Source of the DNA: Rhodospirillales bacterium
Lineage (GTDB): Bacteria > Pseudomonadota > Alphaproteobacteria > Rhodospirillales > Defluviicoccaceae
Reading direction: 5' to 3'
NCBI GenBank assembly: GCA_016712595.1
Contig: JADJQT010000001.1
Span: 597,501 to 661,500 of the forward strand
Length of the DNA stretch: 64,000 bases
The translations under genes and the position numbers were made by a program. Positions 44,561-53,800 of the stretch are shown here, in pieces (position 1 is the first letter of the stretch; the number at the start of each line of letters is the position of its first letter). The notes beneath the pieces are model-generated. The model had not been told where the DNA came from. It was given only the letters and a program-made list of their open reading frames with translations, and searched no databases.

Positions 44561-46377
44561 TCGGTCCAGACTCCGTCACGCTGCCTGCTCGTCACCACCA
44601 GCTGGGTGAACGAGTTGACCGCAGCATAAAGGGCGAAGAAGCGGCTGAGAACGGCCCCGAGCAGGAATGCGCTGGCGCCGACAAAGCGGGTTTCGTCGAA
44701 TTCGAGCGTGACCTCGGTTCCACGGCACAGGCCACGCCAAGCATCCGCACCGATCCGCCGGACGACACGGCGTGTTGACAGCGCGGTCAGGCCGGCAATT
44801 TGCTCAGCCACCCGCGTTGAACCCAACCCCGCGTAAAGGCTGAGGATTTCACGCAGTGCCGCGAGGCTCTCGGGGCCACCTGCCAGCGAAAGGTGATTGA
44901 GCGACAGATGCGAGACGAGCTGCCACAGAGTTTCGCCAGCGTAAGGGGGGATGAGCTGCCGCGTCGGCTTACTGAGGCAGCGGATCGTGCTTACGGGTGC
45001 GTCAACCTCGATGTGCAATGGCGTGCCCGCCGGCATCTGTTCGGCGATGCCGCGATTCGTGCACAAGGTGTGCGCGAACACGACTTTCGAGGCAGGGCTC
45101 ATCGGTTGGAAATCGAGATCGAGGAACGAGATCAGCGTATCGCTGCCATGCAGGCCGGCCCGCAGCGTCGGCTGACGGCGCATCGACCAGTAGGCGAGGG
45201 GCGCCTGCTGATCATCAGCGTGGGTAAAGGAGAAATACGGGCGAAAGGCGCAGGAACTGCGTTCAGGCGTGAGGCTGGCGGACACGTCGAGGATGGTATG
45301 GATTTCTGTCGAGCGCTCGAAACGCACGTCAGGCACGAGCCGATATTCGAGCTGAGTTTCGTCGAGACGGATGGGCTCAGCAATTCGGCGGAACAGATTG
45401 ACGATCGGCGTGCACCCGAGACGAAATGTGGTGCGATCGAACATCAGTGCCTGTCGCGGCTTCTCTGTGAACAGAAACAGCAGGTCAGCGCGTGCGCCGG
45501 TGCCGAGCGCACCGCCTTCGGCCGGCCGTTCGATGTCGAAGAAAAGGAACTTCTCAGGGAAGGTGAAGTATTCCTGCAGCAGCCGAAAGCCTTGATGTGC
45601 GTGCGGCGGATAGGGCAGGACCGGCTCCTCACTTGCAAAACCAACGGGCCGAATGCGGTCTGCGGCGACGAGGGTTGGCCTTTGGGTGACTCGTTCGCCC
45701 GGCGCGACCAATGCCGCTTCTTCGGGAAGAATGGCAAGCTGCGACGTCGCGTTGAACAGCAATTCATAGAGCGGACCGGTCCGGGCGAGTTGCCCGTGCA
45801 GATGAAAACGCAGGAACGGCGGCGCGAACTCGCTGAACGTGCGATTGCCAAGGCAAGCCACGCGCAGGCGAAGCACCGTGGCGACGTCAGAGCGATCGTC
45901 GAGGAACGCGTAGGCCCCAGGTGAGACGAAGTCGGCGTCGGCGACCTCGACCGGCCAGAACGTGACCGGATAACAGGTGCGAAAACGGCAAACGAGGCCA
46001 TCTTCGGCCGTGGCATACATTGGCAGGTTCGCTGGCAGGGATAGACCCTGCAGAGAGCGACTCTGTTCCGGATCGGCGACGAATTCGGCGATTGCCATTG
46101 ACGGGATCGGCGCCGTGAGCTGTGGATAAAGGACATCCAAGAGCGCAGCGGCGATGTCGGGGAACTGCCGGTCGATGTTGCGCTGCAACCGGGCGGCCAG
46201 GAAAGCGAAGGACTCGATCAGTCGCTCGATCTGCGGATCGGAGGAGCCCTCGTCGCCGAGATCGAGGCGACCGGCCACTTGGGGGTACTGCTGGGCGAAC
46301 TCGGCGCCCGCCGTGCGCAAATATTCCAACTCGCCAAGATAATAGCGACGGTGTTCTTCCGCGGCTTCACTCGTCAT
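44524..46377 (-). CDS. tssF: Type VI secretion baseplate protein TssF
   Basis: A 617-residue wedge protein. Conserved blocks include YYLGELEYLRTAGAEFAQQY with the following PQVAGRLDL, DPQIERLIESFAFLAARLQR, FPDIAAALLDVLYPQLTAPI and CTNRGIAEQMPAG. Start chosen at ATG 46377, which has GGAG 8 nt upstream and overlaps the tssE stop by 11 nt; a GTG at 46404 would add nine residues. Length fits the family. Confidence 0.93.
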   Translation of the reverse strand: MTSEAAEEHRRYYLGELEYLRTAGAEFAQQYPQVAGRLDLGDEGSSDPQIERLIESFAFLAARLQRNIDRQFPDIAAALLDVLYPQLTAPIPSMAIAEFVADPEQSRSLQGLSLPANLPMYATAEDGLVCRFRTCYPVTFWPVEVADADFVSPGAYAFLDDRSDVATVLRLRVACLGNRTFSEFAPPFLRFHLHGQLARTGPLYELLFNATSQLAILPEEAALVAPGERVTQRPTLVAADRIRPVGFASEEPVLPYPPHAHQGFRLLQEYFTFPEKFLFFDIERPAEGGALGTGARADLLFLFTEKPRQALMFDRTTFRLGCTPIVNLFRRIAEPIRLDETQLEYRLVPDVRFERSTEIHTILDVSASLTPERSSCAFRPYFSFTHADDQQAPLAYWSMRRQPTLRAGLHGSDTLISFLDLDFQPMSPASKVVFAHTLCTNRGIAEQMPAGTPLHIEVDAPVSTIRCLSKPTRQLIPPYAGETLWQLVSHLSLNHLSLAGGPESLAALREILSLYAGLGSTRVAEQIAGLTALSTRRVVRRIGADAWRGLCRGTEVTLEFDETRFVGASAFLLGAVLSRFFALYAAVNSFTQLVVTSRQRDGVWTEWPPFCGETAVL

Positions 46378-46852
46378 CGATGGCTCCGGAAATTGAGCTG
46401 ACACCCAGGGCGACGCGAAAGACCACGGGCTCGATCACCGAGCCCATGGCGAGGCTTCCCTCGATACGGGCGACGGCGCCGTCGCGCCGATCGACGGAAG
46501 GCTCAATCGTCACCCTTGGCCGCTTTAGCCGTGGCTCGTACGCGGCGATCGCCGCAACGATGTGCCGCGCCATCGTTGCCGCCCCGTCCGGCCCAGCCAG
46601 TTGGAAAAACGACAGATCGGGAATGCCATAATCAAGCGTGCTGCGTGGGTGACGCCGGGCGAGCGTCGCCGCATCGACCGATGCGCGCGTGCCCAGAAGG
46701 CGTTCAAGCTCCCGGGCAACGGACGCAAGCAGTGACGGCCGGTCAAGGATACGGCTCGGCGCACCGTGGTCTTCGCCGTCGCATCCTTTATCATTCATCA
46801 TCCGGTCGAACAGAGGAGTCGGCACACCCGTGATCGGACGGGGACCCGCCAT
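46367..46852 (-). CDS. tssE: Type VI secretion baseplate protein TssE (gp25-like)
   Basis: A 161-residue protein homologous to T4 gp25, which starts sheath polymerisation at the baseplate. The GPW/gp25 domain includes SVARELERLLGTRASVD, STLDYGIPDLSFFQLAGPDG and IAAYEPRLKRPRVTIEPS. Here the family's usual EPR core is seen as YEPRLKRP. It begins with a longer, Pro-rich N-terminus (PRPITGVPTPLFDRMM), which is also common. The gene follows hcp by 5 nt. Confidence 0.92.
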   Translation of the reverse strand: MAGPRPITGVPTPLFDRMMNDKGCDGEDHGAPSRILDRPSLLASVARELERLLGTRASVDAATLARRHPRSTLDYGIPDLSFFQLAGPDGAATMARHIVAAIAAYEPRLKRPRVTIEPSVDRRDGAVARIEGSLAMGSVIEPVVFRVALGVSSISGAIDDE

Positions 46853-46857
46853 AGCAA

Positions 46858-47358
46858 TCAGCCAACCTCCTGCTTAATCAGGTCGTGATAGACGGGTTGA
46901 ACGCCTTCGCCAGTGCCATCCGTCTCTTTTTGGGGAATGTAATTATAGGTCACTTTGCCGTAGCTTAACGCGATCGTCTCCGTAGGAATGTCGCCGGTTC
47001 CACCGCCGAGGCTGACGTTGGAAACGATGACGTTTTCCATGATGATCTCAAGGTATTTGACGGGCGTGTTGTTGCCGTCCGAGCGGTAGGACGTGAACGT
47101 CCCTTTGCCGATCGTCTTGCCGCTCCAGCATTGCTTGAGAAGATCGTCCGTCGCTGCATCGGTGTACTTTGTAAACGAGAAGTCCGAGTGATTGGCCATT
47201 TCGACCGTGCCGCCGCCAGCCGAACTGCGTGTCGGCGACGTCGGCTGGTTGAACGAATGGCTCCACGAGAGGACCTGAATTTCTTTGTCGTGGCTGGAAT
47301 CGGAGGCCTCGCCCTCGATCGTGGGCTCCTCCAGCTTGAGAAACATGTTGGTGGCCAT
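46858..47358 (-). CDS. hcp: Type VI secretion tube protein Hcp (TssD)
   Basis: A 166-residue protein whose hexamers stack into the tube thrown out by sheath contraction. Seen: MFLKLEEPTIEGEASDSSHD, IQVLSWSHSFNQPTSPTRSS, the FTKYTDAATDDLLKQCWSGK segment and NVIVSNVSLGGGTGD followed by ETIALSYGKVTYNYIPQK. This is the usual Hcp-1 class and of normal length. A strong GGAGG precedes ATG 47358. Its place between tssC and tssE is common in alphaproteobacteria. Confidence 0.96.
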   Translation of the reverse strand: MATNMFLKLEEPTIEGEASDSSHDKEIQVLSWSHSFNQPTSPTRSSAGGGTVEMANHSDFSFTKYTDAATDDLLKQCWSGKTIGKGTFTSYRSDGNNTPVKYLEIIMENVIVSNVSLGGGTGDIPTETIALSYGKVTYNYIPQKETDGTGEGVQPVYHDLIKQEVG

Positions 47359-47404
47359 CGGAGACCTCCTTGCGTTCGCGGTGCGGACTTCGCAGCAGCA
47401 GTGC

Positions 47405-48883
47405 TTATGCGGCTGCCGCCGGCAATTCGGCGACGAGACGGATCGACGCGCTCAATTCCTCGAGTTGAAAGTGCGGACGAAGGAAGATGACGGCGTTATA
47501 GGAGCCGGGCTTTCCCGCGACATCGCTGACATCGACGCGCGCCTCGCGAAGGGGATAGCGTGCCTTCAGCGGCTGACCGGCATCGTCCTTGCCGAGGACA
47601 TAGTCCATAATCCACGTGTTCAGGTAGGTCTGAACATTTTCCTTCGTCATGAAGCTGCCGATCTTATCGCGCATCATCACCTTGACGTAGTGGGCGAAAC
47701 GCGAGGCGTTGAGCACATAGGGCAGCATGGCGGACAAACGGGCATTCGCGTTTGCCTGCGGCGTGTTGTAAAGGCGGGGATTATTCGTCGTCTGGCCGCC
47801 GAAGAACGCCGCGTAATCGGTGTTCTTACAATGGACGAGCGTAATGAAGCCGAGGTCGCTCAGCTCCTTTTCGCGCCGATCGGTGATCGCGAGCTCCGTC
47901 GGGCACTTCAGCGCGATGTCGCCTTCGTCGGTCTGGAAGGTGTGCGCCGGCAAGCCCTCGACCTTGCCACCCCCCTCGACGCCGCGAATCGCCGCGGTCC
48001 AGCCGTAAAGAGAGAACGCGTGCGTGATGCGCTCGGCCAGCGCGTATGCGGCGTTTCCCCAAAGATATTTTTTGTGGTCGTGGCCGTCGACGTCCTCGAC
48101 GAAGCCCATCCCCTCGACCGGCACCGTTTCCGGGCCGTAAGGCAGGCGCATCAGCACATGCGGCAGGACCAGCGCGATATAGCGGCTGTCCTCGCTCGCC
48201 CGGAACGACCGCCACTGGATCAGCTCGGCACTTTCGAAAATCTTGGAGAGGTCACGCGGGATCGACATTTCGGTAAAGGCGTCCATGTCGAACAGACGCG
48301 GACTTGCGGCCGCGATGCAAGGTGCATGCGCCGCCGCCGCCACCTCCGCCAGCTTGCGAAGCAGAGCGATGTCCTGAGGGTGCCGACCGAACTCGTAGTC
48401 GGTGACAAGCATGCTGTACGGATGCCCGCCGAAGGTGCCGTATTCCTCTTCGTATATCTTTTTGAACAGCGCGCTCTGGTCGAACTCGACGGCCCGCTCG
48501 AGGTCTTTGAGAAGATCGGATTTGCTGATGTTGAGCAGGCGAAGCTTGAGCTTTGTTCCTGTCTCGGAGTTCATCACCAGGAAATTGAGTCCGCGCCAGG
48601 ACGCTTCGAGCTTCTGGAACTCGGCGTGATGGAGGATTTCGTTGATCTGATCACTCAGCAGATCGTCGATCTCGGCAATCCGATCGTTGATCAGCGCGAC
48701 GACGTCCGGGCTGACGCGCTTGCCGTCGGCGAGCACGTCATTAACGAACTCGCCAATCAGATCGCGCGCGTAAATGCGCTGCGATTCATCGCGGGCGAGT
48801 TTACCGTCGGTAATAATGCGATCGAGCAAGGTCGCTTCCGCTGCGCCATCGACTGCCTGCGCGCTTTCGGTCTCTTCCGCCAT
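47405..48883 (-). CDS. tssC: Type VI secretion sheath large subunit TssC
   Basis: A 492-residue VipB/EvpB-type sheath protein. Conserved segments: FQKLEASWRGLNFLVMNSET, AVEFDQSALFKKIYEEEYGT then FGGHPYSMLVTDYEF, RDLSKIFESAELIQWRSFR and the C-terminal ARYPLREARVDVSDVAGKPG with YNAVIFLRPHFQLEELSASI. Together with TssB it polymerises into the contractile sheath. 83 bp separate it from tssB. A GGAGG lies just upstream of ATG 48883. Confidence 0.97.
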   Translation of the reverse strand: MAEETESAQAVDGAAEATLLDRIITDGKLARDESQRIYARDLIGEFVNDVLADGKRVSPDVVALINDRIAEIDDLLSDQINEILHHAEFQKLEASWRGLNFLVMNSETGTKLKLRLLNISKSDLLKDLERAVEFDQSALFKKIYEEEYGTFGGHPYSMLVTDYEFGRHPQDIALLRKLAEVAAAAHAPCIAAASPRLFDMDAFTEMSIPRDLSKIFESAELIQWRSFRASEDSRYIALVLPHVLMRLPYGPETVPVEGMGFVEDVDGHDHKKYLWGNAAYALAERITHAFSLYGWTAAIRGVEGGGKVEGLPAHTFQTDEGDIALKCPTELAITDRREKELSDLGFITLVHCKNTDYAAFFGGQTTNNPRLYNTPQANANARLSAMLPYVLNASRFAHYVKVMMRDKIGSFMTKENVQTYLNTWIMDYVLGKDDAGQPLKARYPLREARVDVSDVAGKPGSYNAVIFLRPHFQLEELSASIRLVAELPAAAA

Positions 48884-48966
48884 GGTAATGGCCTCCTGTC
48901 TCTCTCATCATTCACTCACAGCCGGACGTGAGGATCGGGCTCTGTCTACTGGAGTGGTTCTGCGGG

Positions 48967-49518
48967 CTAAGCCTGAGGGCTGGCATCATCGGTAGCGGGG
49001 GTGGCGCCGTCGCCGTCCTCCACGGGACCCACCTGTTCCCGTAACGCGCTCTGGCTTTCGGTATTTTCCACAACCTGGCGCAAGAGGGCGTCAAGTTCGT
49101 CGTTGCCATCGAGCTTAGTTAAGAGATCGCGCAATCTCTGTCGTCCCTCGTAAAGCTTGCGCAGCGCCGGGACTTGGTTGACGAGGTTGGCAGGATTGAA
49201 ATCATCCATGGACTTGAATGTCAGCTCGACATTCAACATGTCGCCAGCCTCGGGTTTTAGACGGTTGTTCACGCGGATTGGCAGTCGAGGGGAGCACGCT
49301 GACATGACATCGTTGAAGTTGTCGCGATCGATCTCGACAAACTTGCGATCTTTGACTTTCGGCAACGGTTCGGCCGGCACCCCTGAAAGATCGGCCATGA
49401 TCCCGACGATGTAAGGTAGCTCCTTCTTTTCGATCGCGCCGCCCGTTTCGACATCGTAGGTAATCTGCACCCGTGGTGGGCGAACGCGCGACAGGACGTG
49501 TTGCAAACTCTCGGCCAT
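48967..49518 (-). CDS. tssB: Type VI secretion sheath small subunit TssB
   Basis: A 183-residue VipA-type sheath protein. It has the typical RVRPPRVQITYDVETGGAIE, KKELPYIVGIMADLSG, KDRKFVEIDRDNFNDVMSAC and FKSMDDFNPANLVNQVPALR. The C-terminus is acidic (EDGDGATPATDDASPQA). It is the first gene of the second T6SS transcription group, with GGAGGAAG before ATG 49518. Confidence 0.96.
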   Translation of the reverse strand: MAESLQHVLSRVRPPRVQITYDVETGGAIEKKELPYIVGIMADLSGVPAEPLPKVKDRKFVEIDRDNFNDVMSACSPRLPIRVNNRLKPEAGDMLNVELTFKSMDDFNPANLVNQVPALRKLYEGRQRLRDLLTKLDGNDELDALLRQVVENTESQSALREQVGPVEDGDGATPATDDASPQA

Positions 49519-49713
49519 CCTGCACTTCCTCCTTCATCGACGCGTTAGAACCCGAACCGCGTCGCCAGTGAACGCCAAATCACGTAATGTCAATAGCTAG
49601 AGCAGAGAGTGCCATGCTGTGCAATTATACAAACATTATCCTCATTTTTTGCCTCTTACTAGCCTTAAATACCCCGATTGTGATCGTTTGTTTCCGCAGT
49701 CTATTCCGACTAG
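49519..49713 (-). promoter_or_regulatory. Probable promoter region of tssB-MORN group
   Basis: The 195-bp gap between tssA and tssB is more AT-rich than the flanking genes. A TATAAT hexamer on the minus strand lies at 49624-49629 (about 105 nt before the tssB start), without a good -35 partner. A sequence like a sigma54 site (TGGCAC...TGC) was checked but its spacing is wrong. This gap is the only place between the SPOR gene and the MORN gene where a promoter would fit easily. Confidence 0.35.
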
Positions 49714-50880
49714 CTATTTTCTTGGCGGCTCACTGAATCCGAGCAGTTCGAAGAGCAGCGACATGTCCCGCCCACCGCGGGAAAGCTCGATGAGCAATTC
49801 ATGCAAGGGCATGTTTCCCCAACTCACAGCGCGGCGGATGAGGTAGGGCGTCGGGCTGTGTGGTTCGGCGTGGTGCAGGAAGTCGGCAATTTCGGCGAGC
49901 ATTCGGTATGCTTCGTCACGGCTGCGGATGGCCGATGCTGGTGACGTACTAGCGAAGGCTTCCACGGCATCGCCGGCGCTCGCCGCCGCCAATGCGGAGG
50001 CCGCATCTGGATGGTCCACACCGTTAGCCGCAGGCTCCGCTGTCGGAGCGATCGATGGATCCGGCATCCCGGTGCCTCGTTCCTTGAGAATGGTGCGACA
50101 AAAACCCCGCAGTGCGCCGATCGCCGCGCGCACGGCGATCAGGGCGCCGTCGAACGCAGCGCGAGCGCTGAGCAACCGCCCCAAGCTGGCGAGAGCCCGA
50201 TCCGCATCGTCAAGCGCGCGCACGGTCTCTTGATAGAAGGCCGGTGCCGTTGAATCGATTCGAGCCTGGACGGCGGCAAGATTAATCGCCCCACGTGCCT
50301 CGGCGCGATCCGCTTGCTTGGCGTCGCGCTGACGCAAGGTTTCGAGCCGTTGCGCGTTGGCGTAATCAGACCATCCATATCCGGGTCGCCCGTCATCATC
50401 GACGGTGAGCGGCAGCTGGTAGAGAATTGGCGGCAATTTTTCGTTCAGCCAGTCGAATGGCGCGAAACGCGCTTGCGGGTCTTCCTCGTCCAGGGCAGGG
50501 AACAGTTCGCTCCAGTAGCGTTCGCACAGCAGCTCCAGCAGAACGAGGCCCTCGGCCAGTGCCGAAAAGCCACGCTGATGCATACGCGCTTCGACGAGCC
50601 AAGCAGCCACCTGAAGGTCTTTCGATCGGGTCTCGAGCGTTTTGGCGCATAGACGGACGACTTCTTGCCAGTCGGCGCGCTTGAGCTCGTATTGCCAGAC
50701 CCCTTGCGGCAGGGCCGGATCGTCGCGGCTGCGCGCCTCTTCGATCCGGTCATAATCGCCGGCGTAGCGCACGCCGATGCCAGTTGCCCGGGGGCCCGGG
50801 ATCGGCTCGACCAATCGCCTCACATCGAAGGTGAATGCGGGGTTCGATGGCGCGCGTGCGAGGTTGCGCACCGCCGTCAT
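49714..50880 (-). CDS. tssA: Type VI secretion protein TssA
   Basis: A 388-residue baseplate/cap protein. The ImpA-type N-terminal domain includes VWQYELKRADWQEVVRLCAK, LQVAAWLVEARMHQRGFSAL and LVLLELLCERYWSELFPALD. The C-terminal part has RDEAYRMLAEIADFLHHAEP with HSPTPYLIRRAVSWG and ends with SLLFELLGFSEPPRK. The latter is the short TssA class ending with a VasJ-like or ImpA-C-like domain. It overlaps the tssM stop (ATGA). Confidence 0.92.
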   Translation of the reverse strand: MTAVRNLARAPSNPAFTFDVRRLVEPIPGPRATGIGVRYAGDYDRIEEARSRDDPALPQGVWQYELKRADWQEVVRLCAKTLETRSKDLQVAAWLVEARMHQRGFSALAEGLVLLELLCERYWSELFPALDEEDPQARFAPFDWLNEKLPPILYQLPLTVDDDGRPGYGWSDYANAQRLETLRQRDAKQADRAEARGAINLAAVQARIDSTAPAFYQETVRALDDADRALASLGRLLSARAAFDGALIAVRAAIGALRGFCRTILKERGTGMPDPSIAPTAEPAANGVDHPDAASALAAASAGDAVEAFASTSPASAIRSRDEAYRMLAEIADFLHHAEPHSPTPYLIRRAVSWGNMPLHELLIELSRGGRDMSLLFELLGFSEPPRK

Positions 50881-53800
50881 CCCTCACCGCCTGTCCGGGG
50901 GGCGCCGCTCAGCCGCGTTGCCGGCACGATATCCGGAGCCGAGGGCGGGAAAAACGGCATCGCCACCGGTTCGCGTCGATCCGGCTGCCCGGCGACGCGA
51001 ATGACCGCTGTCAGTCCGAGCCGCATGTAGACCACCGCGCTGTCCACATCTTCGCCACCTAAAGCCGCCAGAGGATTGCGGCGCAACGGGATCGTAAAGC
51101 GCAGGACTTCCGATCGCCGATCCGCAAGCGTGCTCATCACCGGTGCTGGAGGGGCGTGTGCCGCGATCAGCGAAAACAACGCCCACGGATCGTTGAAGGC
51201 AAAGGTCGCCGTCGTGCCTGTGACACTCGCTCCACTCTCTGCTGCGACGGGCACTTGTGGAGCGTTCATCGCCCACCGCAGCGAGACCGTTACTGGATCA
51301 CCAATCGTCCAGGCGAGCGGGTCAGCGGTAACGTTGCGTCGGGCATCACCGACGCGCAAGGACCACTGAAGGATCTGATTGCCACCGACAGACTGCTCGG
51401 GATTGGTGCGATATTCGCTTGACAGATCATAGACAAGCGGCCGGTCCAGCCCCGGTTCGGCCAGCATCGGCTCGAGCGCGTCGCGCACCCGAGCCATTTG
51501 GTCAAGGAATGCCGCCGCCATCTGGCCTGCCGCGGCATCAAACAGCCGTGGATCGCGCAGCAGCGATGGAAGCGCGCGGAGATCGGCGCCGAAGTTTATA
51601 AAAAATCGCCGCACGTCATTCGGATCGGCGGCGGGATAACCGGAAAAGTCGAAGGCAGATCCACTGCCGCTGCTGCCACCAACGCCAACGAACGGAAATC
51701 GCAGCGCGAGCGTATCGCGAAAAGCGGCTTGCAGACGGCCATAACGAGCCTGCACATCGGCGTGCTTTAAGCTCTCACAGCGCAGCGCGATCGATTTTTT
51801 CAGCGCTGCAAGTCGTTCACTGAAAAAATCCGCTCCCCATTCGTCGTCCTTCGTCTCATCAAGGCAGTTGTCCAGGTTAAGCTGATCCATTCCAGCCAGG
51901 ATGTACTGTTCCAGGCGCTCGATGGAGTTTCCGGGTTCCCGCTGCTCATAGCGCTGCAGGGCGCGAATTATCAGCATCCACTTCGCCGCCAAGGTGTCGC
52001 CCTGTGTCGAACGGGCGCGCGCCTCACCATCGAGATACGCGACGGCCGGTTGCGCGTAGTCTCGGGCAAGCTGTTCGACGTACTCGCGCCGCAGCGCCAT
52101 CACCACCGCAAGGTCAGCGATGCTCGATGCGCCGTAGGCTGGTTCGGCTACAGGTCCGCGGCCATTCCAGTTGGAGAACGCCGGATCGCGCGGTCGATAG
52201 GGCGCCTCAACAGCGAGGCGAGAATCGGTTTCCCGTAGCAAACGGGCGGCCTGCGCACCTGCGGCCTGACGCAGCCGATTGGCGGGAGCGCTGAAGCCAA
52301 GAATATCTAGAGTTTCCCGCAGATTTGCGATCAGTGGCGACGTCGCGGCAAAGTTAACGACCTCGGCTCGCAACCCACCACCTTCGAATCGCAGGCTCTC
52401 GGCCGAATTGCCAGCACCGGCGCGGCCCGCGTTGATAACGAGGTTATCGACGTAACGTGACAGAAGCTCTTGTTGTGCCGCTTGAATCGCGCGTTTGGCA
52501 CCGAGCGGAAGATGCGTGACCGTCGTGGCTGCGCTAACGAGATATCCTTGTGCCGCGGTTGAGGCTTCGCGTAGCTCTTGCGAATCCCACATCAAGCGGC
52601 CACCGGCTGGGTTATCCGAGGCGATTCCCGCGGCGCTGGTGGTTCGGGCGAAAGGCTGCTTGAATAACTCGTCGATCGCGTTTTTGACGGCGACGATGCT
52701 TTTCGAAAGTACCGGCTGGCCATCGTTTTGAGTGATGATTGGCTCGTTATCAAACGCGCGCGTGTCCAGCAACGCCGCACGCTCGTTCGCCATGCGCTCG
52801 CGCCCCTCGGCACGAAGGGTTTCGACAAACTCGGGAGCTATGAAAGACAAGCGGGCGAGGGAAACGAGATTTGAAGCGACTGCAGGACTGAGATCGAGAT
52901 CGTCTCTGCCGAGCCATTCGTACGCGCCGGACGAAAGCTCGATATCGATCGATGCCAGCAGATCGCGCAATTGAGCGAGTCGCTCGTCGGCCGGACGCCT
53001 CGAGGCGGTTCCTCCGAAAGCCGCAGTTTCCCGGGTCTCCTGGCTAAGAGACGTCAGGGACGAGGCGAGGGCGCTGTGCTCGAAAACCGCAGAGAAGACA
53101 CTTCTGACCGCGAAGTCCAAGTGTGGTGCAGCGCGGTTGCTTAATTCACCACGAGGGATCTCGACGTTCTGGATCTGGCCAAGCGCCTGTTGATAAAGAT
53201 GGTAATTGCTGCGAAACCCCGCCGGCAGGCTGATATCGAAAGTATATTCGACCAAAGATGCAAGGTTGTCGACGTTCTGATTTTCGCGTAGCGCCTGATA
53301 TTCTGCGAGGAAGTGATCAAAGCGAGAGAGTGCTTCGACGTGCCGCGCGAAGTGGTCGATCGCAGCCGCGGCTGCCGCGCCGGAACTGTTCGACGAAGAC
53401 TCCGATGCGACGGCCCGCGCGTCGGTGACGATGTCATCGAGCTTGGCTTCGAGGCCTTTCCAGATCGCTCTTAGGATCACGGCGTCGTAGGCGTCGGCGA
53501 TCGCTTGCTCGACCTTCGCATCAGCGCCTGTCAGCAGGGATGTCGGCGCCGCGATTGATTCAATACTGCTGACGGAAACATGGCTCATCGCCTTGGCGAT
53601 ATTCCGCGCCGCCACGACGCGTTCGACATCTGCCGTCTGCGTGCTCACCTCGAGGGCGACTCGAACGCGGCCAACTTCGGTGCGCAGTGCATCCACGAGG
53701 TCCCGCACGCTGTCGACCCGCGGCTTTGTCCCCAGGACGTTGAGCGTTGAAAACACGCCAAGAACGGCAGCGGTGGCCAGAGCCGCTTTCGCCCAGCGCA

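Noticed and set aside
49590..49620. Sigma54-like TGGCAC...TGC on the minus strand before tssB
   Set aside because: The GG and GC are 10 rather than 12 nt apart, which sigma54 does not accept.
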